The position numbers were made by a program, and so were the translations under genes. Of a stretch of 43,355 bases of DNA, positions 34,480 through 43,122 are shown in pieces (within the stretch, counting starts at the first letter, position 1; each line of letters opens with the position of its first letter). The notes under the pieces are model-generated. The model did not search any database. It was given only the letters and a program-made list of their open reading frames with translations, and was not told the origin of the DNA. This DNA is from Bacteroidales bacterium (GTDB lineage: Bacteria; Bacteroidota; Bacteroidia; Bacteroidales; UBA12077), in NCBI GenBank assembly GCA_018334675.1, contig JAGXLL010000006.1, positions 1-43,355 on the forward strand, read 5' to 3'.

Positions 34480-35484
34480 GTGAAGAAAAACATCGCCCTA
34501 TTAGCCGGAGGGGATTCATCGGAATTCCCCGTTTCCATGAACAGTGCCCGAACAATATACGCCAACCTGGATGCCGAAAAATACAATGTCTATATGATTG
34601 TTATAAGGGGCAGTGAATGGAATATGGAAGCACCGGATGGGGCAAAGGTGCCGGTGAACAAGGATGATTTCAGTATTACACCCGGAGATGAATACATTCG
34701 TTTTGATTGTGCCTTTATCATTATTCATGGCACCCCAGGCGAAAACGGGGTGCTACAGGGGTATTTCGAGACCCTTCGCCTGCCTTATACCACCTCGGGT
34801 GTACTTGCTTCTTCGCTTACCTTTAATAAGCTTTTCAGCAAGCGTTATATCTCCCGTTTCGATGTGGATATTTCCAACTACTATTTTATTCGGCGCGGCG
34901 ATTCCCGGGATACAGATACCATCCTGGAAACAACCGGTTTGCCATGCTTTGTCAAGCCCAACCGGGGAGGTTCCAGTTTTGGGGTCACCAAGGTTACTAA
35001 GGCAGAAGAGCTTTCCGGTGCCATAGAAAAGGCTTTTGAAGAGGATTATGAAGTTCTGGTCGAGGAATATCTGGAAGGCACTGAGCTGACATGTGGTCTG
35101 ATCAAATCGGGAGGGGATGAATGGGTTTTTCCCCCTACCGAGATCGTCAGCAAAAATGAGTTCTTCGATTATGAAGCCAAGTATACCAAGGGGATGGCCG
35201 ATGAGATCACTCCTGCCCGAATATCGGATGAGCTGGACCAGCAGGTGCGGCAACTATCCTCCCGGCTTTACGATCTTTTCAACTGCCGGGGCATCGTACG
35301 CATCGATTACATCTATGCCCATGATCGCCTTTATTTTATGGAGGTAAATACCATCCCGGGCATGAGCGCTGCCAGCATCGTGCCCCAGCAGATTGAGGCC
35401 ATGGGCTGTTCACTTGAGCAAATGTTCAGCCTGGCCATAGAGGATGCCATTACCCACAACCAAAAAGAAGGCCTGCGAAAATAG
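34480..35484 (+). CDS. ddl: D-alanine--D-alanine ligase
   Basis: This 334-residue ATP-grasp enzyme makes D-Ala-D-Ala for peptidoglycan. The N-terminal lobe has LLAGGDSSEFPVSMNSA (the Glu that contacts the first D-Ala), then HGTPGENGVLQGYFE. ATP-grasp segments include PCFVKPNRGGSSFGVTKV, VLVEEYLEGTELTCG, and the magnesium-binding RIDYIY and FMEVNTIPGMSAASIVPQQ. GTG is the start, as no ATG lies before MKKNIALLAGG. It has its own promoter and is flanked by two clusters of GTTGAA repeats. Confidence 0.96.
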   Translation: MKKNIALLAGGDSSEFPVSMNSARTIYANLDAEKYNVYMIVIRGSEWNMEAPDGAKVPVNKDDFSITPGDEYIRFDCAFIIIHGTPGENGVLQGYFETLRLPYTTSGVLASSLTFNKLFSKRYISRFDVDISNYYFIRRGDSRDTDTILETTGLPCFVKPNRGGSSFGVTKVTKAEELSGAIEKAFEEDYEVLVEEYLEGTELTCGLIKSGGDEWVFPPTEIVSKNEFFDYEAKYTKGMADEITPARISDELDQQVRQLSSRLYDLFNCRGIVRIDYIYAHDRLYFMEVNTIPGMSAASIVPQQIEAMGCSLEQMFSLAIEDAITHNQKEGLRK

Positions 35485-35495
35485 TAACCAACATG

Positions 35496-35530
35496 TTCAA
35501 CCTAAGCTTCAACTCTTCAACATTCAACGT
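35496..35530 (-). repeat. Cluster of GTTGAA repeats, inverted, 3' of ddl
   Basis: Four TTCAAC copies (35496, 35508, 35516, 35523) are the reverse complement of GTTGAA; the last, cattcaacgt, is the inverse of the acgttgaatg seen at 34184-34192 and 34218-34227. The cluster fills the gap between the convergent ddl and gcvP genes. Confidence 0.65.
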
Positions 35531-35547
35531 CCTTGCGCCTGGAACTA

Positions 35548-38454
35548 TTACTGGTCCACCTCCACTTCCTTGAAGGTGAAGGTCGACTCCCGATATTCTT
35601 CGATGGGGGCGCAGGAGCACATCAGGTTACGGTCGCCGTAGCCATCGTCGATGCGACTTACCGCTGGCCAGAACTTGTTGTCGGCGATCCATTCGAGCGG
35701 GAAGGCTGCTTTTTGCCTCCCATAGGGGCGGTTCCACTCATCGGATGTGGTCACCTGGGCCGTATGCGGTGAGTTTTTCAGGGCGTTGTTTTCGGGATCG
35801 GCCTTGCCCTCTTTGATCTCCATGATCTCATCGTATATGGCCAGCATGGCCTGGATGAAGCGCTCCAGTTCGTGCAACGATTCACTCTCAGTGGGTTCTA
35901 CCATCAGGGTTCCGTGAACGGGGAACGACAGGGTGGGAGCGTGGAAGCCGTAATCCATCAGTCGTTTGGCAATGTCGGCTTCGGTGATGTTGGCCATGGA
36001 TTTGAACTGTCTGCACTCGAGGATCATCTCATGGCCTACCATACCGGTTTCACCGGAATATACGATGCCATAGGTGTCTTTAAGGGAAGCGGCTATGTAG
36101 TTGGCATTGAGAATGGAGGTTTCTCCTACCTTCCTGAGGCCCTCAGCACCCAGCATCTTGATAAAGCCGTAGGAGATGGGCAGGATGCTGGGACTTCCGA
36201 AGGGAGCTGCGGCAACGGCTGTGATGCCTTTTTCTCCTCCCGTTTCAAAGAAGGGGTGTTGGGGTAGGTAGGGTACCAGTTTCTCAACCACCCCAATGGG
36301 GCCCATGCCGGGTCCGCCGCCGCCGTGAGGAATGGCAAAGGTTTTGTGCAGGTTCAGGTGACCCACATCGGCACCGGTGACTACCGGGTTGGTCAATCCC
36401 AGCTGTGCGTTCAGGTTGGCACCGTCTAAATAGACCAGCCCGCCGTTGTCGTGGATGATTTGATTCATCTCCTGGATCTTGCTTTCGAAAACACCGTGGG
36501 TGGAGGGATAGGTAACCATGAAAGCGGCCAGGTTGTCTTTGTTCTCTTCAGCTTTCTTCTTGAGGTCGTGGATGTCGATGTTGCCGTTCTCGTCACATTC
36601 CACCACCACTACCTTCATGCCGGCCATGATGCCGCTGGCCGGGTTGGTGCCGTGCGCCGAGGAGGGCACCAGCACCACGTTGCGATGGCGGTCACCATGA
36701 TCGATGTGATATTGACGGATGACCATCAGTCCGGTGTGCTCACCGGCTGCTCCCGAGTTGGGCTGGAAGGAGAAGGCACTGAAACCGGTGATGGCTTTAA
36801 GCTGTTGCTCCAGACCATCGATCAGTTCCAGGTAGCCCTGGGCCTGATCTTCGGGAACATAGGGATGGAGCCCCATGAATTCCGGCCAGCTAAGCGACAG
36901 CAGTTCGGTGGCGGCATTCAGCTTCATGGTACAGGAGCCCAGGGAGATCATCGAATGGGCCAGCGAGTAATCCTTACGCTCCAGCTTCTTGATATAACGC
37001 ATCATTGAGGTCTCCGAGCGGTAACGGTGGAAAAGATCCATGGTCAGGAATTCACCCTGCCGGTTGAATTTTTTATTGAATTTTTGTTGATCAGATATCT
37101 CGTCAACTTCCGGAGCATCTTTACCGGCGGCACCGGCAAAGATCTTCAGGATCCGGTTCACATCGCTCACCAGGGTTTTCTCATCGAGGCTGATGTCGAT
37201 GGTACGCTCGCCGGCATAGTAAAAGTTTACTTCCTGTTCGAGTGCGATTTTACGTACCTCGTCGGTCTTCACATGATCCGGCAATTGTATACGCAGGGTG
37301 TCGAAATAGTCTTTATTTTCCTGCTTGTAACCCAGCTCCTCCAGTTTGTCACTCACCAGGGCAGCGGCGGAGTGGATATGACGGGCAATGCGCTTGAGCC
37401 CTTCAGGCCCGTGATAAACGGCATACATAGCAGCCATGGAGGCCAGCAGCGCCTGAGCCGTACATATGTTGGAAGTGGCCCTTTCCCGTTTGATGTGCTG
37501 TTCACGTACCTGCAGGGCCATCCTCAGGGCATAGTGATCCTGTGCATCTTTGGAGACGCCAATGATGCGACCGGGCAATTTTCTCTTGTATTCATCGCGT
37601 GTGGCGAAATAAGCGGCATGAGGCCCGCCGTATCCCATGGGAATACCGAAACGCTGAGTGGAACCTACCACTACATCCACACCCCATTCACCCGGAGGTG
37701 TCAGCAGGGCAAGGCTCATGATGTCGGCGGCTACTGCTACCAGTGAGCCATTATCATGGGCTTTTTCAACAAATTCCCTGTAGTCTTCAATCTTACCATC
37801 GGCAGCCGGATACTGCACCAGCGCACCAAAGATCTTCTCATTGAACTCCAGTTCCTGATATTTGCCCACCTGCAGTTCAATGTTCAATGGCTCGGAGCGG
37901 GTCTTTAGAAGCTCGATGGTCTGAGGAAAGGTATTCTCGTCAATGAAAAACGTGTTGGCTCCTTTTTTTACCGCCGAGCGTTTGCGCAGGTTGGCCATCA
38001 TGATCATGGCTTCTGCTGCCGCTGTGGCTTCATCCAGTAAGGAAGCATTGGCCAGCTCCATGCCGGTCATCTCCATCACCACGGTCTGAAAATTGAGCAA
38101 GGCTTCCAGCCGGCCCTGAGAGATCTCTGCCTGGTAAGGGGTATATGAAGTATACCATCCGGGATTTTCCAGGATGTTACGTTGTATCACGGAAGGAAGG
38201 ATCGTATCATAGTATCCTTTCCCGATAAATGAACGGTAGAGCTTGTTTTTGGAAGCGATTTCCCGTATATGATTGAAATATTCGTATTCGCTCATAGGTG
38301 GATCCATCTCCAGGGGCTTATCCAACTGGATGGATTGGGGGATGGTCTGGTCGATCAGCTCCTTCATCGAACCCACACCGATTTTTTTTAGCATGATATC
38401 ATGATCACTATCCTTAATACCATTGTGGCGATTAATAAATTTATCCAGAGCCAT
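35548..38454 (-). CDS. gcvP: Glycine dehydrogenase (decarboxylating), P-protein
   Basis: This 968-residue PLP enzyme decarboxylates glycine and passes the aminomethyl group to lipoyl-H-protein. It is the full-length fused form with two homologous halves. The C-half has the PLP lysine in HLNLHKTFAIPHGGGGPGMGPIGV (split as HLNLHKTFAIPH and GGGGPGMGPIGV) and FQPNSGAAGEHTGLM; the N-half has LLDEATAAAEAM and ERATSNICTAQALLA. ATG 38454 (MALDKFINRHNGI) is chosen because an upstream in-frame ATG at 38532 lies beyond the -7 element. gcvT and gcvH are not in the window. Confidence 0.97.
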   Translation of the reverse strand: MALDKFINRHNGIKDSDHDIMLKKIGVGSMKELIDQTIPQSIQLDKPLEMDPPMSEYEYFNHIREIASKNKLYRSFIGKGYYDTILPSVIQRNILENPGWYTSYTPYQAEISQGRLEALLNFQTVVMEMTGMELANASLLDEATAAAEAMIMMANLRKRSAVKKGANTFFIDENTFPQTIELLKTRSEPLNIELQVGKYQELEFNEKIFGALVQYPAADGKIEDYREFVEKAHDNGSLVAVAADIMSLALLTPPGEWGVDVVVGSTQRFGIPMGYGGPHAAYFATRDEYKRKLPGRIIGVSKDAQDHYALRMALQVREQHIKRERATSNICTAQALLASMAAMYAVYHGPEGLKRIARHIHSAAALVSDKLEELGYKQENKDYFDTLRIQLPDHVKTDEVRKIALEQEVNFYYAGERTIDISLDEKTLVSDVNRILKIFAGAAGKDAPEVDEISDQQKFNKKFNRQGEFLTMDLFHRYRSETSMMRYIKKLERKDYSLAHSMISLGSCTMKLNAATELLSLSWPEFMGLHPYVPEDQAQGYLELIDGLEQQLKAITGFSAFSFQPNSGAAGEHTGLMVIRQYHIDHGDRHRNVVLVPSSAHGTNPASGIMAGMKVVVVECDENGNIDIHDLKKKAEENKDNLAAFMVTYPSTHGVFESKIQEMNQIIHDNGGLVYLDGANLNAQLGLTNPVVTGADVGHLNLHKTFAIPHGGGGPGMGPIGVVEKLVPYLPQHPFFETGGEKGITAVAAAPFGSPSILPISYGFIKMLGAEGLRKVGETSILNANYIAASLKDTYGIVYSGETGMVGHEMILECRQFKSMANITEADIAKRLMDYGFHAPTLSFPVHGTLMVEPTESESLHELERFIQAMLAIYDEIMEIKEGKADPENNALKNSPHTAQVTTSDEWNRPYGRQKAAFPLEWIADNKFWPAVSRIDDGYGDRNLMCSCAPIEEYRESTFTFKEVEVDQ

Positions 38455-38489
38455 AGTCGTTATTTTTAGAAATGATACATTATTTATGT

Positions 38490-38497
38490 CAAAATTA
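38490..38497 (-). promoter_or_regulatory. -7 element of gcvP
   Basis: On the minus strand TAATTTTG matches TAnnTTTG; the start would be near 38484, with a ~30-base leader. No TTTG is found at the right upstream distance. The short leader leaves no room for a glycine riboswitch. Confidence 0.4.
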
Positions 38498-38597
38498 ACA
38501 AGAAGATTGATACAATTTATGAAAATTGTCAATCTTCCTGAAAGTGTCCTATGTTTTAAAACAAACGAATCAAATTATTTGTTCAGCTCCCATGTTT

Positions 38598-39236
38598 TTA
38601 GGGTAACACAGGGTTCTGCCTTTTCTCTTCCCCAATGGTAGTGGTTTCTCCGTGACCGGGATATACTATGGTTTCGTCGGGAAGGGTGAACAGCTTGTTT
38701 TGAATGCTTTCTACCAGCGTGTTATAATTACCTCCCATTAGGTCGGTACGACCCATACCCCTTCGGAAGAGCACATCACCGGAGAATACGATGCCTTCCT
38801 GGTGGTTGTAAAGGGCAATGCTGCCGGGTGAATGGCCGGGTACATGAAGGATCTGAAAGCGGGATTCTCCGAATTCCAGGGTTTCATTGTCACCGGTATG
38901 CTGTTCCGGATCAGAAGGCTGGTCGATCTCCAGCCCTACCATCCCGGCAAAATCCTTGCTGCTTCTGAGCACCTTCAAATCGGCAGGATGCATGATGGCC
39001 TGTATGTGATAATATTCCTTAAGGAAGTTGATGCCCATTACATGGTCGATATGGCCATGCGTATGGACAATCACCTGTGGTTGGAGCTGCTTATTATTGA
39101 TATAGGAAACCAGTTGTTGCCGCTCTGCTTCGAAATGACATCCCGGGTCGATCACGATGCATTTTAAGGAGGAATCGGAGACCAGATAGGTGTTTTCCTG
39201 GAATGGATTGAATACGAATGTTTGAATATCGATCAT
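38598..39236 (-). CDS. Metallo-beta-lactamase-fold hydrolase (glyoxalase II-like)
   Basis: This 212-residue enzyme has the two-metal signature HTHGHIDHVMG, a later His in VPGHSPGSIAL, the bridging Asp in FSGDVLFRRGMGRTDL and the closing His in VYPGHGETTTIGEE. This ordering and FNPFQENTYLVSD at the N-terminus are those of YcbL-type glyoxalase II homologues that split S-lactoylglutathione or similar thioesters. It is 4 bases after the pcm stop, so the two are cotranscribed. Substrate is inferred only. Confidence 0.92.
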   Translation of the reverse strand: MIDIQTFVFNPFQENTYLVSDSSLKCIVIDPGCHFEAERQQLVSYINNKQLQPQVIVHTHGHIDHVMGINFLKEYYHIQAIMHPADLKVLRSSKDFAGMVGLEIDQPSDPEQHTGDNETLEFGESRFQILHVPGHSPGSIALYNHQEGIVFSGDVLFRRGMGRTDLMGGNYNTLVESIQNKLFTLPDETIVYPGHGETTTIGEEKRQNPVLP

Positions 39237-39240
39237 GCTG

Positions 39241-39900
39241 TCAGGGGTTTTGGTTGTTGGTATCTTTTCCTGGTATCAGAGGCACAAATATGAAACTTCC
39301 CCGGTTATGTTTTTCCGTATCACCCTGTTCGGTTTTTTCTATCACCATCATCTGCTGGCCGAATTGATCGCCTACCGGGATGACCATCTTTCCCCCATTT
39401 TGAAGTTGGTCCAGCAATTCCCGGGGCACATCGGAGGCACCGGCTGTTACCAGGATCTTATCGTAGGGGGCATAGGTGGGCTGTCCCTTGTATCCGTCGC
39501 CATAGAAAAGATAGGGTTGATACCCCATTTCGTTGAGCAGGCTCTTAGCCCGCAGGTATAGCTCGCGGTAGCGTTCGATAGAATAGACCTTGGCACCCAT
39601 CTCTAAAAGGATAGCGGTTTGATAGCCCGATCCGGTGCCTATCTCCAGTATTTTCTCGTGTTTGCGCGGGGTCAGCAGCTCCGTTTGATAAGCTACTGTA
39701 TAGGGTTGGGAAATGGTTTGTCCTTTGCTGATGGGAAAGGCTTGATCCTTATAGGCAAACTGCTCAAATCCGCTTTCCATAAAAAAATGACGGGGCACCC
39801 GTTCCATAGCTTCCAGCACCTTCTCATCGGATATCCCTTTGCTGCGCAGCTCTTTAATGAGTTTTTTTCGTTGGCCTTTATGTTTATAGGAATCAATCAT
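39241..39900 (-). CDS. pcm: Protein-L-isoaspartate O-methyltransferase
   Basis: This 219-residue SAM enzyme repairs isoaspartyl residues in damaged proteins. It has the family's AFPISKGQTISQPYTVAYQT, the SAM-binding ILEIGTGSGYQTAIL, VYSIERYRELY and KILVTAGASDVPRELLDQL. The end ...GSFIFVPLIPG is typical. It starts 17 bases after the predicted start site. A 169-base divergent spacer with palindromes separates it from the Gfo/Idh/MocA-like gene. Confidence 0.95.
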   Translation of the reverse strand: MIDSYKHKGQRKKLIKELRSKGISDEKVLEAMERVPRHFFMESGFEQFAYKDQAFPISKGQTISQPYTVAYQTELLTPRKHEKILEIGTGSGYQTAILLEMGAKVYSIERYRELYLRAKSLLNEMGYQPYLFYGDGYKGQPTYAPYDKILVTAGASDVPRELLDQLQNGGKMVIPVGDQFGQQMMVIEKTEQGDTEKHNRGSFIFVPLIPGKDTNNQNP

Positions 39901-39922
39901 TTACTTTCAGCGGTTTTAATGA

Positions 39923-39953
39923 CAAAGATAACATGAAGTTTCATCTATAAAAA
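39923..39953 (-). promoter_or_regulatory. pcm promoter
   Basis: On the minus strand TATCTTTG (39923-39930) is a perfect -7 element with TTTT (39950-39953) 19 bases upstream. The start near 39917 gives a ~17-base leader. Confidence 0.6.
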
Positions 39954-39978
39954 GATTTTTGCTCATATCTTACTATAC

Positions 39979-40024
39979 CCCCTTTATCAACAATCTGAGT
40001 TGATAACTTATTATCAAAAAGGGG
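39979..40024. promoter_or_regulatory. Overlapping palindromes between pcm and the Gfo/Idh/MocA-like gene
   Basis: TATCAAC (39985-39991), GTTGATA (39999-40005) and TATCAA (40013-40018) share one half-site: the middle copy can pair with either neighbour. Outer CCCCTTT (39979-39985) and AAAGGGG (40018-40024) enclose them. The block is upstream of both predicted start sites, so it looks more like an operator with repeated half-sites than an attenuator. The regulator is unknown. Confidence 0.45.
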
Positions 40025-40045
40025 ATTATCCTTATAAAAATACCT

Positions 40046-40053
40046 TAAGTTTG
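40046..40053 (+). promoter_or_regulatory. -7 element of the Gfo/Idh/MocA-like gene
   Basis: TAAGTTTG matches TAnnTTTG; the start near 40059 lies after the first in-frame ATG (40055), so translation should begin at ATG 40070. There is no clear -33 TTTG, which would suit a promoter that needs an activator at the palindromes. Confidence 0.4.
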
Positions 40054-40069
40054 TATGAAAACCTCTGTT

Positions 40070-40969
40070 ATGAAGATTGGTTTCATTGGGAGCCATCCGC
40101 TCAATGGGCGGTTTGTTCAGTCGGGCAAAACTCAGTATGGGATATCGGGCATTTTCCCCGGTTCATCGGCAACTGAGACCAATCACCGGGTCTTTTCCTC
40201 AGCCGAATCATTGCTTTCGGTGTCGGATGTATTGTTTATTGCCCGCGATGCTGCTTCTCCTTATGAGATCGGCAAGCTTGCCGTAAAAGAAGCCAGGCAT
40301 CTCTTTATCGAGACTCCTTTTTCGCTGGAAACACCACAGTTGGACGAGTTGTTTGCCTTATCCGGAGAAAGCCGTTCCATCATATGTTTGAATCAGCCAT
40401 TACCTCATCACCCTTTATATGAATATTACAGAAGTTCGTTTTACCCTGCCAAGGTGGTGATCCGTGTTGATTCAGCTCAAAGATACCGTTCTCCTGAAGC
40501 GATGCAGGATCTGTGGTTCGAGTTGTCGGCTCTGCTTTGTGATGTGATTCCTTCGGGTGTACGCAGGAGTAGCGTTCACCTGGTGAACGGGATGCAGGAT
40601 GAGCTGATTCCGGCCACATATGAGGTCCGCCTTGATTTCGACAATGGAGCGCAGGCCCTGGTGCTGGTTAATCACCATACCGAGGCCGAATCCTTTGAAG
40701 TGGAGTTTTTTCAGGAGGACGGCAGGTATGATATGGATTTATATTCGGGTGAGGCCCGGCATTTTAAGGCTTCCACAAGGAGAACCAGCCGGTTGAAAAG
40801 AACGGTCCCTGCCTGGCAGGATCTGACTATCAAAGCTTTACAACATTGGCTTGCCTCGGTGATGGACAACCGCATACCTTTGACTATTAATGAACAGGGT
40901 CAGGCAGTTCATCAGCTTACCCGGGAGTTGCTCCACAATATCCACTCCAAAAAACAACTATTTGCCTGA
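40070..40969 (+). CDS. Degenerate Gfo/Idh/MocA-like protein
   Basis: This ~299-residue protein begins MKIGFIGSHPLNGRF, like the Rossmann strand of Gfo/Idh/MocA oxidoreductases, and has the second-strand VLFIARDAASPYEIGKLAVK. Where the family has the EKP motif, whose Lys is part of the active site, it has ETP (Thr82). The glycine motif is also loose (GSHPLNG). The C-terminal half has a beta-sheet pattern like the family's substrate domain. It may have lost NAD-dependent chemistry and act as a sensor or partner. It overlaps the convergent thpR end by 12 bases. Family call is tentative. Confidence 0.7.
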   Translation: MKIGFIGSHPLNGRFVQSGKTQYGISGIFPGSSATETNHRVFSSAESLLSVSDVLFIARDAASPYEIGKLAVKEARHLFIETPFSLETPQLDELFALSGESRSIICLNQPLPHHPLYEYYRSSFYPAKVVIRVDSAQRYRSPEAMQDLWFELSALLCDVIPSGVRRSSVHLVNGMQDELIPATYEVRLDFDNGAQALVLVNHHTEAESFEVEFFQEDGRYDMDLYSGEARHFKASTRRTSRLKRTVPAWQDLTIKALQHWLASVMDNRIPLTINEQGQAVHQLTRELLHNIHSKKQLFA

Positions 40970-41527
40970 GGAATTTAGTTTATACCGGCCTATAGGTGTA
41001 TAAACCGGGCCGCTTTGGGTGAGCCGGCTTTCAAAATAGATGAGCTGGTCAATGTGCGCCGATTGCCATTTCTCTTGTTGATGCGCATCGATCAGGTGCT
41101 GGAGTTTTTCCTTGTTGTCGATCCATTTGATGCGCGCCAGAGTAAGATGAGGCTTAAACTCCCGCTTATCCGGCTCAAAACCGAGCGAGGACATTTCCCT
41201 GTCTACTGCCGATTTAATCTTTCTCATGGGCTCATAATCCTTTATTCCGGCCCATAAAACCCTTGGCTTGCGTATATTCTTAAACACCCCCAAGCCTTCC
41301 AGGCGGATGTCGAATTCGGAGTATCCCCCGACCAGAGAGGCCAGCATCCGGTCAACCTGTTCTACCTGGTCTTCCCGGGTATCACCAAGAAAGAACAGGG
41401 TGAGATGGAAATGGTCAGGCTCCACCCATTTGATTTTTTCATTCTTCAATTCATTTCGTAAATTCGTGTGGGTTGCTCTTAACTTTGGACCCGCCTGGAT
41501 GGGGATGGCTATGAAGGTTCTTTTCAT
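40958..41527 (-). CDS. thpR: RNA 2',3'-cyclic phosphodiesterase ThpR
   Basis: This 189-residue 2H-phosphoesterase has both HxT motifs: HFHLTLFFLG and FKPHLTLARI. Strand and helix lengths fit the LigT/ThpR family, which opens 2',3'-cyclic phosphates and can join tRNA halves in vitro. The start MKRTFIAIPIQAG at 41527 begins the first strand; an in-frame ATG at 41560 adds eleven unneeded residues. It is convergent with the Gfo/Idh/MocA-like gene (12-base overlap) and divergent from elbB. Confidence 0.93.
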   Translation of the reverse strand: MKRTFIAIPIQAGPKLRATHTNLRNELKNEKIKWVEPDHFHLTLFFLGDTREDQVEQVDRMLASLVGGYSEFDIRLEGLGVFKNIRKPRVLWAGIKDYEPMRKIKSAVDREMSSLGFEPDKREFKPHLTLARIKWIDNKEKLQHLIDAHQQEKWQSAHIDQLIYFESRLTQSGPVYTPIGRYKLNSSGK

Positions 41528-41621
41528 AAGCTGAAAGTTGCATTTGTCCTCAAATATCATAAAGATTGATCAGATAATCCAACGGATCAAGAAAAATGTA
41601 TCACTAAAAACGATAAGCCCT

Positions 41622-42281
41622 ATGAGAAAAGAAGCGAAATTTGCTGTTATTCTGGCAGGCAATGGCGTATTTGACGGATCAGAGATCCATGAAGCCACCC
41701 TGACGCTTTATGCCATCATGAAGCATGGAGGGAGTTATAAGATTTTTGCTCCCGACATGGATCAGTCTGATGTGATCAACCATATCACCGGCGAGGAGAT
41801 GTCGGAGAAGCGCAATGTGCTGATCGAGGCGGCCCGTATTGCCCGCGGCGACATCCAGAACCTCAAGGAATTCCGGGCCGATGATTTTGACGGTTTGATT
41901 ATGCCCGGCGGCTTTGGAGCGGCCAAGAATCTGAGTTCCTTTGCTTTTGAAGGAAGCAACTGTTCGGTCAACGAAGAAGTAGAGAATGCGCTGCGGGCAA
42001 TGGCCGATCAAAACAAACCCATTGGCGCCCTGTGCATCTCACCGGTGATCGTAGCCAGGATATTTGGCGACTTGAAGCTGACCATTGGGCAGGATGCCGA
42101 TACGGCCCAGGCTGTGGAGAAGATGGGAGCTATCCACCAGAAGACTGACCACGGTGAAGTGGTAGTCGACCAGAAACGTAAAGTCATCACTTCACCTTGT
42201 TACATGCTGGATGCCAACATACTGAATATTGCTGAAGGGACCGATAATGTGGTGCAATCCATGCTGGAAATGATGGATTGA
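41622..42281 (+). CDS. elbB: Isoprenoid biosynthesis glyoxalase ElbB (DJ-1/PfpI superfamily)
   Basis: This 219-residue protein opens MRKEAKFAVILAGNGVFDGS and has the family's GLIMPGGFGAAKNLSSFAFEG and the nucleophile elbow ALCISPVI with its Cys. ElbB has glyoxalase III-type activity in E. coli and has been linked to the early steps of isoprenoid synthesis. ATG 41622 is chosen because upstream residues (from 41538) are not conserved-looking. It is 94 bases from the divergent thpR start. Confidence 0.93.
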   Translation: MRKEAKFAVILAGNGVFDGSEIHEATLTLYAIMKHGGSYKIFAPDMDQSDVINHITGEEMSEKRNVLIEAARIARGDIQNLKEFRADDFDGLIMPGGFGAAKNLSSFAFEGSNCSVNEEVENALRAMADQNKPIGALCISPVIVARIFGDLKLTIGQDADTAQAVEKMGAIHQKTDHGEVVVDQKRKVITSPCYMLDANILNIAEGTDNVVQSMLEMMD

Positions 42282-42327
42282 AGCGGCCGGAATGCAATTC
42301 TGAGGATGCGGTAGGACCGGGCAGGGG

Positions 42328-42957
42328 TTAAATCTGGTTGTGTTCGATCAGAACCACGATGCGTTCAATCAGGTAATCCCTGCCATGAGGTTCGTATTCT
42401 GCTTTAAGATTGTGTCCGAAGATGCGGGCCACGGTCTGCCAGAAGACAGCGGTGAAACTGCCTTTTAGTTCATCGAGTAAAGTATAGGAGGTATTGCCGG
42501 TTTCCCGGTCGATGAGTTTCAGCAGAAGGCGGCCCTGGTTGATGGTCAGGTGTTTGATGTCGTTGGTGAACTCTTCCTTGATCTCTTTTTCCATCTTTTT
42601 CACATACTGTTTACGCGCCTTTTCCGATTCAAGCTTCCTGAAATCCCGCTCCATCTCAATGAGTTTATATTTGGCCTTTTGGGCATAGGGATAGACTATT
42701 TTCAGGTCGCGGATGAGTTTTCGATACCTGCGGTATTTGCGCCGGCTGTCAAATTCGATTTTCGGAAAAACAACCACTTCCTGTACTTCAATGGTGGCTA
42801 TGGTTTCGCCATTCACCTCCTCGGCTTTCAGTACATTACGGTCCTTCTTGTTTAAAGTATCGGCAGGGGCATCCTGTTTCTGGGCCATAGCTGAGTAACC
42901 TGATAGCAGGAACACCGCAAGCCAGCCTATGTGGATCGTTCTCACAACAAGTTTCAT
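42328..42957 (-). CDS. DUF4294 family exported protein
   Basis: This ~209-residue protein has a signal peptide (MKLVVRTIHIGWLAVFLLSG, cut near AMAQ), a short spacer and the DUF4294 domain (~55-205): VQEVVVFPKIEFDSRRKYRRYRKLI split across strand and helix, VYPYAQKAKYKLIEMER, LTINQGRLLLKLIDRETG and a C-terminal LKGSFTAVFWQTVARIFG. DUF4294 is limited to Bacteroidota and its role is unknown. It is probably periplasmic. ATG 42957 starts the signal; an ATG at 42969 is the alternative. Confidence 0.88.
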   Translation of the reverse strand: MKLVVRTIHIGWLAVFLLSGYSAMAQKQDAPADTLNKKDRNVLKAEEVNGETIATIEVQEVVVFPKIEFDSRRKYRRYRKLIRDLKIVYPYAQKAKYKLIEMERDFRKLESEKARKQYVKKMEKEIKEEFTNDIKHLTINQGRLLLKLIDRETGNTSYTLLDELKGSFTAVFWQTVARIFGHNLKAEYEPHGRDYLIERIVVLIEHNQI

Positions 42958-43065
42958 GGCATGTTGCATATTGTTTCCCCAAAAAAAGATAAATGGTCAG
43001 GTTTTCATCCTATTCTAACGGATAAAACCGTTGAATGTTTTACTTTTTAGGGCCGGGCAACCATG

Positions 43066-43097
43066 AAAAAAGGAGAAGCGCCGCTTCTCCTTTTTTT
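43066..43097 (-). terminator. gdhA terminator (works in both directions)
   Basis: aaaaaaggagaagc (43066-43079) pairs with gcttctcctttttt (43083-43096) around a 3-base loop, with A and T runs on both sides. It stands 26 bases after the gdhA stop. Confidence 0.9.
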
Positions 43098-43122
43098 GAA
43101 TGGGTTGGACCTTGTGAATGGT

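Noticed and set aside
38455..38597. Glycine riboswitch before gcvP
   Set aside because: The -7 element leaves a leader of ~30 bases, too short, and no tandem aptamer pattern is visible.
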